This document shows positions 35,881-49,401 of a DNA stretch of 64,000 bases, in pieces. The stretch is from Osmia lignaria lignaria. Its lineage: Eukaryota; Arthropoda; Insecta; Hymenoptera; Megachilidae. The translations under genes and the position numbers were made by a program. The stretch covers positions 8,138,501 to 8,202,500 of the forward strand of contig NW_027478159.1 in NCBI RefSeq assembly GCF_051020975.1, in the 5' to 3' direction. How positions within the stretch are numbered: position 1 is the stretch's first letter; the number at the start of each line of letters is the position of its first letter. The notes under the pieces were generated by a model. The model was given only the letters and a program-made list of their open reading frames with translations. It ran no database searches and had not been told where the DNA came from.

Positions 35881-38134
35881 TCAGAATCGTAGTTTTCGAG
35901 ATATATCGAGATATTTAAAAGTTCCGAAGCCGCACCAACATAATAGAGATACAGAAACACCGTGGCCCCTTTCTTTGAGATAACTCTGCACTATTGCGAC
36001 CTGCAAATGCCACTTCCAGCTCAGCTGTGCAGAGGAAGAACAACAAGAAGAAGAAATATCTCGAAATATGTCCGTCAGGCCCCTTCCCTTGAGATAAATC
36101 TGCAAATATCTCGGAAACGAAGCGAGCTATGGCAAAATGTTAAGAGACCTTTTTTGTAGAGAATTATGTTTCCTACAATTTATGTTCTATGATATTTTTT
36201 GATCAGAAGCGTAGTTTTCGAGATATATCGAGATATATAAAAGTTCCGAAGCCGCACCAACATAATAGAGATACAGAAACACCGTGGCCCCTGTCTTTGA
36301 GATAACTCTGCACTAGTTCGAGCCGCAAATGCCACTTCCAGCTTAGCTGTGCAGAAGAAGAACAACAAGAAGAAGAAATATCTCGAAATATGTCCGTCAG
36401 GCCCCTTCCCTTGAGATAAATCTGCAAATATCTCGGAAACGAAGAGAGCTATGGCAAAATGTTAAGAGACTTTTTTTGTAGAGAATTAAGTTTCCTACTT
36501 TTTATGTTCTATGATATTTTTTGATCTGATGCGTAGTTCTCGAGATATATCAAGATATTTAAAAGTTCCGAAGCCGCACCAACATAATAGAGATACAGAA
36601 ACACCGTGGCTCCTTTCTTTGAGATAACTCTGCACTAGTGCGAGCCGCAAATGCCACTTCCAGCTTAGCTGTGCAGAAGAAGAACAACAAGAAGAAGAAA
36701 TATCTCGAAATATGTCCGTCAGGCCCCTCCCCTTGAGATAAATATGCAAATATCTCGGAAACGAAGCGAGCTATGGCAAAATGTTAAGAGACCTTTTTTG
36801 TAGAGAATTAAGTTTCCTACTTTTTATGTTCTATGATATTTTTTGATCAGATGCGTAGTTCTCGAGATATATCAAGATATTTAAAAGTTCCGAAGCCGCA
36901 CCAACATAATAGAGATACAGAAACACCGTGGCCCCTTTCTTTGAGATAACTCTGCACTAGTGCGAGCCGCAAATGCCACTTCCAGCTTAGCTGTGCAGAG
37001 GAAGAACAACAAGAAAAAGAAATATCTCGAAATATGTCCGTCAGGCCCCTTCCCTTGAGATATATCTGCAAATATCTCGGAAACGAAGCGAGCTATGGCA
37101 AAATGTTAAGAGACCTTTTTTGTAGAGAATTAAGTTTCCTACTTTTTATGTTCTATGATATTTTTGGATCAGAAGCGTAGTTTTCGAGATATATCGAGAT
37201 ATTTAAAAGTTCCGAAGCCGCACCAACATAATAGAGATACAGAAACACCGTGGCCCCTTTCTTTGAGATAACTCTGCACTAGTGCGAGCCGCAAATGCCA
37301 CTTCCAGCTTAGCTGTGCAGAAGAAGAACAACAAGAAGAAGAAATATCTCGAAATATGTCCGTCAGGCCCCTTCCCTTGAGATAAATATGCAAATATCTC
37401 GGAAACGAAGCGAGCTATGGCAAAATGTTAAGAGACCTTTTTTGTAGAGAATTAAGTTTCCTACTTTTTATGTTCTATGATATTTTTTGATCAGATGCGT
37501 AGTTCTCGAGATATATCAAGATATTTAAAAGTTCCGAAGCCGCACCAACATAATAGAGATACAGAAACACCGTGGCCCCTTTCTTTGAGATAACTCTGCA
37601 CTAGTGCGAGCCGCAAATGCCACTTCCAGCTTAGCTGTGCAGAAGAAGAACAACAAGAAGAAGAACTATCTCGAAATATGTCCGTCAGGCCCCTTCCCTT
37701 GAGATAAATATGCAAATACCTCGGAAACGAAGCGAGCTATGGCAAAATGTTAAGAGACCTTTTTTGTAGAGAATTAAGTTTCCTACTTTTTATGTTCTAT
37801 GATATTTTTTGATCAGATGCGTAGTTCTCGAGATATATCAAGATATTTAAAAGTTCCGAAGCCGCACCAACATAATAGAGATACAGAAACACCGTGGCCC
37901 CTTTCTTTGAGATAACTCTGCACTAGTGCGAGCCGCAAATGCCACTTCCAGCTTAGCTGTGCAGAAGAAGAACAACAAGAAGAAGAAATATCTCGAAATA
38001 TGTCCGTCAGGCCCCTTCCCTTGAGATAAATATGCAAATATCTTGGAAACGAAGCGAGCTATGGCAAAATGTTAAGAGACCTTTTTTGTAGAGAATTAAG
38101 TTTCCTACTTTTTATGTTCTATGATATTTTTTGA
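35881..38134. repeat. Near-monomeric stretch rich in the AAATATGCAAATATC type
   Basis: Seven monomers. Those at 36525, 37169, 37491 and 37813 all end with AAATATGC in place of AAATCTGC and have CACTAGTGCGAGCC. Adjacent copies are very alike and no longer period is obvious. Private changes include TTTTTGGATCAG near 37165, GAACTATCTCG near 37663, and TCTTGGAAACG near 38041. Confidence 0.7.
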
Positions 38135-38450
38135 TCAGATGCGTAGTTCTCGAGATATATCAAGATATTTAAAAGTTCCGAAGCCGCACCAACATAATAG
38201 AGATACAGAAACACCGTGGCCCCTTTCTTTGAGATAACTCTGCACTATTGCGAGCTGGAAATGCCACTTCCAGTTTAGCTGTGCAGAAGAACAACAAGAA
38301 GAAATATCTCGAAATATGTCCGTTAGGCCCCTTCCCTTGAGATAAATCTGCAAATATCTCGGAAACGAAGCGAGCTATGGCAAAATGTTAAGAGACCTTT
38401 TTTGTAGAGAATTAAGTTTCCTACTTTTTATGTTCTATGATATTTTTTGA
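38135..38450. repeat. Shortened monomer, 316 bp
   Basis: Two triplets are missing from the GAA/ACA tract (about 38287-38304): one before and one after the ACAACA core. It is otherwise of the CTGGAAATG/CCAGTTTAGC type. It is the largest length change in the window and is unique to this copy, so it arose after this monomer was last copied. Confidence 0.9.
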
Positions 38451-39094
38451 TCAGATGCGCAGTTCTCGAGATATATCAAGATATTTAAAAGTTCCGAAGC
38501 CGCACCAACATAATAGAGATACAGAAACACCGTGGCCCCTTTCTTTGAGATAACTCTGCACTATAGCGCGCTGCAAATGCCACTTCCAGCTTAGCTGTGC
38601 AGAAGAAGAACAACAAGAAGAAGAAATATCTCGAAATATGTCCGTCAGGCCCCTTCCCTTGAGATAAATCTGGAAATATCTCGGAAACGAAGAGAGCTAT
38701 GGCAAAATGTTAAGAGACCTTTTTTGTAGAGAATTAAGTTTCCTACTTTTTATGTTCTATGACATTTTTTGATCAGATGCGTAGTTCTCGAGATATATCA
38801 AGATATTTAAAAGTTCCGAAGCCGCACCAACATAATAGAGATACAGAAACACCGTGGCCCCTTTCTTTGAGATAACTCTGCACTATTGCGAGCTGTAAAT
38901 GCCACTTCCAGCTTAGCTGTGCAGAAGAAGAACAACAAGAAGAAGAAATATCTCGAAATATGTCCGTCAGGCCCCTTCCCTTGAGATAAATCTGCAAATA
39001 TCTCGGAAACGAAGCGAGCTATGGCAAAATGTGAAGAGACCTTATTTGTAGAGAATTAAGTTTCCTACTTTTTACGTTCTATGATATTTTTTGA
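38451..39094. repeat. Two monomers after the shortened copy
   Basis: 38451 has AGATGCGCAG, CTATAGCGCGC and AAATCTGGAAATATC, the last of which removes the TTG from which the minus-strand frame is read elsewhere. 38773 is preceded by TATGACATTTTTTG and has AGCTGTAAATG, a variant shared with 60022 and 60988. Confidence 0.7.
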
Positions 39095-40704
39095 TCAGAT
39101 GCGTAGTTCTCGAGAGATATCAAGATATTTCAAAGTTCCGAAACCACACCAACATAATAGAGATACAGAAGCACCGTGACCCCTTTCTTTGAGATAACTC
39201 TGCACTAGTGCGAGCCGCAAATGCCACTTCCAGCTTAGCTGTGCAGAAGAAGAACAACAAGAAGAAGAAATATCTCGAAATATGTCCGTTAGGCCCCTTC
39301 TCTTGAGATAAATCTGCAAATATCTCGGAAACGAAGCGAGCTATGGCAAAATGTTAAGAGACCTTTTTTGTAGAGAATTAAGTTTCCTACTTTTTATGTT
39401 CTATGATATTTTTTGATCAGATGCGTAGTTCTCGAGATATATCAAGATATTTAAAAGTTCCGAAGCCGCACCAACATAATAGAGATACAGAAACACCGTG
39501 GCCCCTTTCTTTGAGATAACTCTGCACTAGTGCGAGCCGCAAATGCCACTTCCAGCTTAGCTGTGCAGAAGAAGAACAACAAGAAGAAGAAATATCCCGA
39601 AATATGTCCGTCAGGCCCCTTCCCTTGAGATATATCTGCAAATATCTCGGAAACGAAGCGAGCTATGGCAAAATGTTAAGAGACCTTTTTTGTAGAGAAT
39701 TATGTTTCCTACTTTTTATGTTCTATGATATTTTTTGATCAGACCCGTAGTTCTCGAGATATATCAAGATATTTAAAAGTTCCGAAGCCGCACCAACATA
39801 ATAGAGATACAGAAACACCGTGGCCCCTTTCTTTGAGATATCTCTGCACTATTGCGAGCTGCAAATGCCACTTCCAGCTTAGCTGTGCAGAAGAAGAACA
39901 ACAAGAAGAAGAAATATCTCGAAATATGTCCGTCAGGCCCCTTCCCTTGACATAAATCTGCAAACATCTCGGAAACGAAGCGAGCTATGGCAAAATGTTA
40001 AGAGACCTTATTTGTAGAGAATCAAGTTTCCTACTTTTTACGTTCTATGATATTTTTTGATCAGATGCGTAGTTCTCGAGATATATCAAGATATTTAAAA
40101 GTTCCGAAACCGCACCAACATAATAGAGATACAGAAACACCGTGGCCCCTTTCTTTGAGATATCTCTGCACTATTGCGAGCTGCAAATGCCACTTCCAGC
40201 TTAGCTGTGCAGAAGAAGAACAACAAGAAGAAGAAATATCTCGAAATATGTCCGTCAGGCCCCTTCCCTTGAGATAAATCTGCAAATATCTCGGAAACGA
40301 AGCGAGCTATGGCAAAATGTGAAGAGACCTTATTTGTAGAGAATTAAGTTTCCTACTTTTTACGTTCTATGATATTTTTTGATCAGATGCGTACTTCTCG
40401 AGATATATCAAGATATTTCAAAGTTCCGAAACCACACCAACATAATAGAGATACAGAAGCACCGTGACCCCTTTCTTTGAGATAACTCTGCACTAGTGCG
40501 AGCCGCAAATGCCACTTCCAGCTTAGCTGTGCAGAAGAAGAACAACAAGAAGAAGAAATATCTCGAAATATGTCCGTTAGGCCCCTTCTCTTGAGATAAA
40601 TCTGCAAATATCTCGGAAACGAAGCGAGCTATGGCAAAATGTTAAGAGACCTTTTTTGTAGAGAATTAAGTTTCCTACTTTTTATGTTCTATGATATTTT
40701 TTGA
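39095..40704. repeat. Locally duplicated monomers (322- and 1288-bp relations)
   Basis: 39095 and 40383 (1288 bp apart) share TTTCAAAGTTCCGAAACCAC, GAAGCACCGTGACCCC and CCCCTTCTCTTGAG. 39739 and its neighbour 40061 share GAGATATCTCTGCAC, which fixes a single-monomer duplication. Flanks share TTATTTGTAGAG. These private markers show several small gains in about 1.6 kb. Confidence 0.82.
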
Positions 40705-41992
40705 TCAGATGCGTAGTTCTCGAGATATATCAAGATATTTAAAAGTTCCGAAGCCGCACCACCATAATAGAGATACAGAAACACCGTGGCCCCTCTCTTT
40801 GAGATAACTCTGCACTATTGCGAGCTGGAAATGCCACTTCCAGTTTAGCTGTGCAGAAGAAGAACAACAAGAAGCAAAAATATCTCGAAATATGTCCGTT
40901 AGGCCCCTTCCCTTGAGATAAATCTGCAAATATCTCGGAAACGAAGCGAGCTATGGCAAAATGTTAAGAGACCTTATTTGTAGAGAATTAAGTTTCCTAC
41001 CTTTTACGTTCTATGATATTTTTTGATCAGATGCGTAGTTCTCGAGATATATCAAGATATTTAAAAGTTCCGAAACCGCACCAACATAATAGAGATACAT
41101 AAACACCGTGACCCCTTTCTTTGAGATAACTCTGCACTAGTGCGAGCCGCAAATGCCACTTCCAGCTTAGCTGTGCAGAAGAAGAACAACAAGAAGAAGA
41201 AATATCTCGAAATATGTCCGTTAGGCCCCTTCCCTTGAGATAAATCTGCAAATATCTCGGAAACGAAGCGAGCTATGGCAAAATGTTAAGAGACCTTTCT
41301 TGTAGAGAATTAAGTTTCCTACTTTTTATGTTCTATGATATTTTTCGATCAGATGCGTAGTTCTCGAGATATATCAAGATATTTAAAAGTTCCGAAGCCG
41401 CACCAACATAATAGAGATACAGAAACACCGTGGCCCCTTTCTTTGAGATAACTCTGCACTATTGCGAGCTGGAAATGCCACTTCCAGTTTAGCTGTGCAG
41501 AAGAAGAACAACAAGAAGAAGAAATATCTCGAAATATGTCCGTTAGGCCCCTTCCCTTGAGATAAATCTGCAAATATCTCGGAAACGAAGCGAGCTATGG
41601 CAAAATCTTAAGCGACCTTTTTTGTAGAGAATTAAGTTTCGTACCTTTTACGTTCTATGATATTTTTTGATCAGATGCGTAGTTCTCGAGATATATCAAG
41701 ATATTTAAAAGTTCCGAAACCGCACCAACATAATAGAGATACATAAACACCGTGACCCCTTTCTTTGAGATAACTCTGCACTAGTGCGAGCCGCAAATGC
41801 CACTTCCAGCTTAGCTGTGCAGAAGAAGAACAACAAGAAGAAGAAATATCTCGAAATATGTCCGTCAGGCCCCTTCCCTTGAGATATATCTGCAAATATC
41901 TCGGAAACGAAGCGAGCTATGGCAAAATGTTAAGAAACCTTTTTTGTAGAGAATTCTGTTTCCTACAATTTATGTTCTATGATATTTTTTGA
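40705..41992. repeat. Dimer HOR, two copies of 644 bp
   Basis: 40705 and 41349 are of the CTGGAAATG/CCAGTTTAGC type. 41027 and 41671 share GATACATAAACACCGTGACC, seen nowhere else in the window. 40705 has two private changes (CACCACCATAATAG and GAAGCAAAAATATC), so it diverged after the duplication. Confidence 0.83.
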
Positions 41993-43277
41993 TCAGAAGC
42001 GTAGTTTTCGAGATATATCGAGATATTTAAAAGTTCCGAAGCCGCACCAACATAATAGAGATACAGAAACACCGTGGCCCCTTTCTTTGAGATAACTCTG
42101 CACTAGTGCGAGCCGCAAATGCCACTTCCAGCTTAGCTGTGCAGAAGAAGAACAACAAGAAGAAGAAATATCTCGAAATATGTCCGTCAGGCCCCTTCCC
42201 TTGAGATAAATCTGCAAATATCTCGGAAACGAAGCGAGCTATGGCAAAATGTTAAGAGACCTTTTTTGTAGAGAATTAAGTTTCCTACTTTTTATGTTCT
42301 ATGATATTTTTTGATCAGATGCGTAGTGCTCGAGATATATCAAGATATTTAAAAGTTCCGAAGCCGCACCAACATAATAGAGATACAGAAACACCGTGGC
42401 CCCTTTCTTTGAGATAACTCTGCACTATTGCGAGCTGCAAATGCCACTTCCAGCTTAGCTGTGCAGAGGAAGAACAACAAGAAGAAGAAATATCTCGAAA
42501 TATGTCCGTCAGGCCCCTTCCCTTGAGATAAATCTGCAAATATCTCGGAAACGAAGCGAGCTATGGCAAAATGTTAAGAGACCTTTTTTGTAGAGAATTA
42601 AGTTTCCTACTTTTTATGTTCTATGATATTTTTTGATCAGATGCGTAGTTCTCGAGATATATCAAGATATTTAAAAGTTCCGAAGCCGCACCAACATAAT
42701 AGAGATACAGAAACACCGTGGCCCCTTTCTTTCAGATAACTATGCACTATTGCGAGCTGCAAATGCCACTTCCAGCTTAGCTGTGCAGAAGAACAACAAG
42801 AAGAAGAAATATCTCGAAACATGTCCGTCAGGCCCCTTCCCTTGAGATAAATCTGCAAATATCTCGGAACCGAAGAGAGCTATGGCAAAATGTTAAGAGA
42901 CTTTTTTTGTAGAGAATTAAGTTTCCTACTTTTTATGTTCTATGATATTTTTTGATCTGATGCGTAGTTCTCGAGATATATCAAGATATTTAAAAGTTCC
43001 GAAGCCGCACCAACATAATAGAGATACAGAAACACCGTGGCCCCTTTCTTTGAGATAACTCTGCACTATTGCGAGCTGGAAATGCCACTTCCAGCTTAGC
43101 TGTGCAGAAGAAGAACAACAAGAAGAAGAAATATCTCGAAATATGTCCGTCAGGCCCCTTCCCTTCAGATATATCAGCAAATATCTCGGAAACGAAGCGA
43201 GCTATGGCAAAATGTTAAGAGACCTTTTTTGTAGAGAATTATGTTTCCTACAATTTATGTTCTATGATATTTTTTGA
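41993..43277. repeat. Four unduplicated monomers, one shortened by 3 bp
   Basis: Monomers at 41993, 42315, 42637 and 42956. 42637 lacks one triplet in the GAA tract (near 42790) and has several private changes (TTTCAGATAACTATGC, CGAAACATGTCC). 42956 has TGATCTGATGCG in place of TGATCAGATGCG, as does 36525. No longer period is visible in this stretch. Confidence 0.75.
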
Positions 43278-46200
43278 TCAGAAGCGTAGTTTTCGAGATA
43301 CATCGAGATATTTAAAAGTTCCGAAGCCGCACCAACATAATAGAGATACAGAAACACCGTGGCCCCTTTCTTTGAGACAACTCTGCACTATGGCGAGCTG
43401 CAAATGCCACTTCCAGCTTAGCTGTGCAGAAGAAGAACAACAAGAAGGAGAAATATCTCGAAATATGTCCGTCAGGCCCCTTCCCTTGAGATAAATCTGC
43501 AAATATCTCGGAAACGAAGAGAGCTATGGCAAAATGTTAAGAGACCTTTTTTGTAGAGAATTAAGTTTCCTACAATTTATGTTCTATGATATTTTTTGAT
43601 CAGAAGCGTAGTTTTCGAGATATATCGAGATATTTAAAAGTTCCGAAGCCGCACCAACATAATAGGGATACAGAAACACCGTGGCCCCTTTCTTTGAGAT
43701 AACTCTGCACTAGTGCGAGCCGCAAATGCCACTTCCAGTTTAGCTGTGCAGAAGAAGAACAACAAGAAGAAGAAATATCTCGAAATATGTCCGTCAGGCC
43801 CCTTCCCTTGAGATATATCTGCAAATATCTCGGAAACGAAGCGAGCTATGGCAAAATGTTAAGAGACCTTTTTTGTGGAGAATTATGTTTCCTACAATTT
43901 ATGTTCTATGATATTTTTTGATCAGAAGCGTAGTTTTCGAGATATATCGAGATATTTAAAAGTTCCGAAGCCGCACCAACATAATAGAGATACAGAAACA
44001 CCGTGACCCCTTTCTTTGAGATAACTCTGCACTAGTGCGAGCCGCAAATGCCTCTTCCAGCTTAGCTGTGCAGAAGAAGAACAACAAGAAGAAGAAATAT
44101 CTCGAAATATGTCCGTCAGGCCCCTTCCCTTGAGATAAATCTGCAAATATCTCGGAAACGAAGCGAGCTATGGCAAAATGTTAAGAGACCTTTTTTGTAG
44201 AGAATTAAGTTTCCTACTTTTTATGTTCTATGATATTTTTTGATCAGATGCGTAGTTCTCGAGATATATCAAGATATTTAAAAGTTCCGAAGCCGCACCA
44301 ACATAATAGAGATACAGAAACACCGTGGCCCCTTTCTTTGAGATAACTCTGCACTATTGCGAGCTTCAAATGCCACTTCCAGCTTAGCTGTGCAGAGGAA
44401 GAACAACAAGAAGAAGAAATATCTCGAAATATGTCCGTCAGGCCAGTTCCTTTGAGCTGAATCTGCAAATATCTCGGAAACAAAGCGAGCTATGGCAAAA
44501 TGTTAAGAGACGTTTTTTGTAGAGAATTATGTTTCCTATAATTTATGTTCTATGATATTTTTTGATCCGAAGCGTAGTTTTCGAGATATATCGAGATATT
44601 TAAAAGTTCCGAAGCCGCACCAACATAATAGGGATACAGAAACACCGTGGCCCCTTTCTTTGAGATAACTCTGCACTAGTGCGAGCCGCAAATGCCACTT
44701 CCAGCTTAGCTGTGCAGAAGAAGAACAACAAGAAGAAGAAATATCTCGAAATATGTCCGTCAGGCCCCTTCCCTTGAGATAAATCTGCAAATATCTCGGA
44801 AACGAAGCGAGCTATGGCAAAATGTTAAGAGACCTTTTTTGTAGAGAATTAAGTTTCCTACTTTTTATGTTCTATGATATTTTTTGATCAGATGCGTAGT
44901 TCTCGAGATATATCAAGATATTTAAAAGTTCCGAAGCCGCACCAACATAATAGAGATACAGAAACACCGTGGCCCCTTTCTTTGAGATAACTCTGCACTA
45001 TTGCGAGCTGCAAATGCCACTTCCAGCTTAGCTGTGCAGAGGAAGAACAACAAGAAGAAGAAATATCTCGAAATATGTCCGTCAGGCCAGTTCCTTTGAG
45101 CTGAATCTGCAAATATCTCGGAAACGAAGCGAGCTATGGCAAAATCTTAAGAGACCTTTTTTGTAGAGAATTAAGTTTCCTACAATTTATGTTCTATGAT
45201 ATTTTTTGATCAGAAGCGTAGTTTTCGAGATATATCGAGATATTTAAAAGTTCCGAAGCCGCACCAACATAATAGGGATACAGAAACACCGTGGCCCCTT
45301 TCTTTGAGATAACTCTGCACTAGTGCGAGCCGCAAATGCCACTTCCAGCTTAGCTGTGCAGAAGAAGAACAACAAGAAGAAGAAATATCTCGAAATATGT
45401 CCGTCAGGCCCCTTCCCTTGAGATATATCTGCAAATATCTCGGAAACGAAGCGAGCTATGGCAAAACGTTAAGAGACCTTTTTTGTAGAGAATTATGTTT
45501 CCTACAATTTATGTTGTATGATATTTTTTGATCAGAAGCGTAGTTTTCGAGATATATCGAGATATTTAAAAGTTCCGAAGCCGCACCAACATAATAGGGA
45601 TACAGAAACACCGTGGCCCCTTTCTTTGAGATAACTCTGCACTAGTGCGAGCCGCAAATGCCACTTCCAGCTTAGCTGTGCACAAGAAGAACAACAAGAA
45701 GAAGAAATATCTCGAAATATGTCCGTCAGGCCCCTTCCCTTGAGATAAATCTGCAAATATCTCGGAAACGAAGCGAGCTATGGCAAAATGTTAAGAGACC
45801 TTTTTTGTAGAGAATTAAGTTTCCTACTTTTTATGTTCTATGATATTTTTTGATCAGATGCGCAGTTCTCGAGATATATCAAGATATTTAAAAGTTCCGA
45901 AGCCGCACCAACATAATAGAGATACAGAAACACCGTGGCCCCTTTCTTTGAGATAACTCTGCACTATTGCGAGCTGCAAATGCCACTTCCAGCTTAGCTG
46001 TGCAGAGGAAGAACAACAAGAAGAAGAAATATCTCGAAATATGTCCGTCAGGCCAGTTCCTTTGAGCTGAATCTGCAAATATCTCGGAAACGAAGCGAGC
46101 TATGGCAAAATGTTAAGAGACGTTTTTTGTAGAGAATTATGTTTCCTACAATTTATGTTCTATGATATTTTTTGATCCGAAGCGTAGTTTTCGAGATATA

Positions 46201-46497
46201 TCGAGATATTTAAAAGTTCCGAAGCCGCACCAACATAATAGGGATACAGAAACACCGTGGCCCCTTTCTTTGAGATAACTCTGCACTAGTGCGAGCCGCA
46301 AATGCCACTTCCAGCTTAGCTGTGCAGAAGAAGAACAACAAGAAGAAGTAATATCTCGAAATATGTCCGTCAGGCCCCTTCCCTTGAGATAAATCTGCAA
46401 ATATCTCGGAAACGAAGCGAGCTGTGGCAAAATGTTAAGAGACCTTTTTTGTAGAGAATTAAGTTTCCTACTTTTTATCTTCTATGATATTTTTTGA
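43278..46497. repeat. Diverged second version of the 0.8-3.7 kb region
   Basis: Monomers 43278-45209 follow the same order as 786-2717 at an offset of 42492 bp (132 periods minus the 12 deleted bases). The order is GAAGGAGAAA type, two CACTAGTGCGAGCC types (the second with CCGTGACCCC in both loci), GAGCTGAATCTGC type, TGATCCG type, and GAGCTGAATCTGC type. The later monomers (45210, 45532 with GTGCACAAGAAG, 45854, 46176) use the same types in a different order. Point differences are more numerous than in the other duplications, so this one looks older. Confidence 0.72.
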
Positions 46498-49395
46498 TCA
46501 GATGCGTAGTTCTCGAGATATATCAAGATATTTAAAAGTTCCGAAGCCGCACCAACATAATAGAGATACAGAAACACCGTGGCCCCTCTCTTTGAGATAA
46601 CTCTGCACTATTGCGAGCTGCAAATGCCACTTCCAGCTCAGCTGTGCAGAAGAAGAACAACAAGAAGAAGAAATATCTCGAAATATGTCCGTCAGGCCCC
46701 TTCCCTTGAGATATATCTGCAAATATCTCGGAAACGAAGCGAGCTATGGCAAAACGTTAAGCGACCTTTTTTGTAGAGAATTATGTTTCCTACAATTTAT
46801 GTTGTATGATATTTTTTGATCAGAAGCGTAGTTTTCGAGATATATCGACATATTTAAAAGTTCCGAAGCCGCACCAACATAATAGAGATACAGAAACACC
46901 GTGGCCCCTTTCTTTGAGATAACTCTGCACTATTGCGACCTGCAAATGCCACTTCCAGCTCAGCTGTGCAGAAGAAGAACAACAAGAAGAAGAAATATCT
47001 CGAAATATGTCCGTCAGGCCCCTTCCCTTGAGATAAATCTGCAAATATCTCGGAAACGAAGCGAGCTATGGCAAAATGTTAAGAGACCTTTTTTGTAGAG
47101 AATAATGTTTCCTACAATTTACGTTCTACGATATTTTTTGATCAGAAGCGTAGTTCTCGAGATATATCGAGATATTTAAAAGTTCCGAAGCCGCACCAAC
47201 ATAATAGAGATACAGAAACACCGTGGCCCCTTTCTTTGAGATAACTCTGCACTATTGCGACCTGCAAATGCCACTTCCAGCTCAGCTGTGCAGAAGAAGA
47301 ACAACAAGAAGAAGAAATATCTCGAAATATGTCCGTCAGGCCCCTTCCCTTGAGATAAATCTGCAAATATCTCGGAAACGAAGCGAGCTATGGCAAAATG
47401 TTTAGAGACCTTTCTTGTAGAGAATTAAGTTTCCTACTTTTTATGTAGTATGATATTTTTTGATCAGATGCGTAGTTCTCGAGATATATCAAGATATTTA
47501 AAAGTTCCGAAGCCGCATCAATATAATAGAGATACAGAAACACCGTGGCCCCTTTCTTTGAGATAACTCTGCACTATTGCGCGCTGCAAATGCCACTTCC
47601 AGCTTAGCTGTGCAGAAGAAGAACAACAAGAAGAAGAAATATCTCGAAATATGTCCGTCAGGCCCCTTCCCTTGAGATAAATCTGCAAATATCTCGGAAA
47701 CGAAGCGAGCTATGGGAAAATGTAAAGAGACCTTTTTTGTAGAGAATTAAGTTTCCTACTTTTTATGTAGTATGATATTTTTTGATCAGATGCGTAGTTC
47801 TCGAGATATATCAAGATATTTAAAAGTTCCGAAGCCGCACCAACATAATAGAGATACAGAAACACCGTGGCCCCTTTCTTTGAGAAAACTCTGCACTATT
47901 GCGCGCTGCAAATGCCACTTCCAGCTTAGCTGTGCAGAAGAAGAACAACAAGAAGAAGAAATATCTCGAAATATGTCCGTCAGGCCCCTTCCCTTGAGAT
48001 AAATCTGCAAATATCTCGGAAACGAAGCGAGCTATGGCAAAATGTTAAGAGACCTTTTTTGTAGAGAATTACGTTTCCTACAATTTATGTTCTATGATAT
48101 TTTTTGATCAGAAGCGTAGTTTTCGAGATATATCGAGATATTTAAAAGTTCCGAAGCCGCACCAACATAATAGAGATACAGAAACACCGTGGCCCCTTTC
48201 TTTGGGATAACTCTGCACTATTGCGAGCTGCAAATGCCACTTCCAGCTTAGCTGTGCAGAAGAAGAACAACAAGAAGAAGAAATATCTCGAAATATGTCC
48301 GTCAGGCCACTTCCCTTGAGATAAATCTGCAAATATCTCGGAAACGAAGCGAGCTATGGCAAAATGTTAAGAGACCTTTTTTGTAGAGAATTAAGTTTCC
48401 TACTTTTTATGTTCGATGATATTTTTTGATCAGATGCGTAGTTCTCGAGATATATCAAGATATTTAAAAGTTCCGAAGCTGCACCAACATAATAGAGGTA
48501 CAGAAACACCGTGGCCTCTTTCTTTGAGATAACTCTGCACTATTGCGAGCTGCAAATGCCACTTCGAGCTTAGCTGTGCAGAAGAAGAACAACAAGAAGA
48601 AGAAATATCTCGAAATATGTCCGTCAGACCCCTTCCCTTGAGATGAATCTGCAAATATCTCGGAAACGAAGCGATCTATGGCAAAACGTTAAGAGACCTT
48701 TTTTGTAGAGAATAATATTTCCTACAATTTACGTTCTATGATATTTTTTGATCAGAAGCGTAGTTTTCGAGATATATCGAGATATTTAAAAGTTCCGAAG
48801 CCGCACCAACATAATAGAGATACAGAAACACCGTGGCCCCTTTCTTTGAGATTACTCTGCACTAGTGCGAGCCGCAAATGCCACTTCCAGCTTAGCTGTG
48901 CAGAAGAAGAACAACAAGAAGAAGAAATATCTCGAAATATGTCCGTCAGGCCCCTTCCCTTGAGATAAATATGCAAATATCTCGGAAACGAAGCGAGCTA
49001 TGGCAAAATGTTAAGAGACCTTTTTTGTAGAGAATTAAGTTTCCTACTTTTTATGTAGTATGATATTTTTTGATCAGATGCGTAGTTCTCGAGATATATC
49101 AAGATATTTAAAAGTTCCGAAGCCGCACCAACATAATAGAGATACAGAAACACCGTGGCCCCTTTCTTTGAGATAACTCTGCACTATTGCGCGCTGCAAA
49201 TGCCACTTCCAGCTTAGCTGTGCAGAAGAAGAACAACAAGAAGAAGAAATATCTCGAAATATGTCCGTCAGGCCCCTTCCCTTGAGATAAATCTGCAAAT
49301 ATCTCGGAAACGAAGCGAGCTATGGCAAAATGTTAAGAGACCTTTTTTGTAGAGAATTATGTTTCCTACAATTTATGTTCTATGATATTTTTTGA
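46498..49395. repeat. Single-copy version of the 8-mer HOR
   Basis: The order matches 8190-10764 except for one extra monomer at 46820. From 47142 on, the match to 8511 onward is colinear at an offset of 38631 bp. The first monomer lacks the 1-bp T-run deletion found in all three copies at 3.7-8.5 kb (GCGACCTTTTTTG here versus GCGACGTTTTTG there). The tandem expansion and the deletion are therefore specific to the left locus. 47464 carries GCCGCATCAATATAATAG, a private change. Confidence 0.85.
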
Positions 49396-49401
49396 TCAGA
49401 A

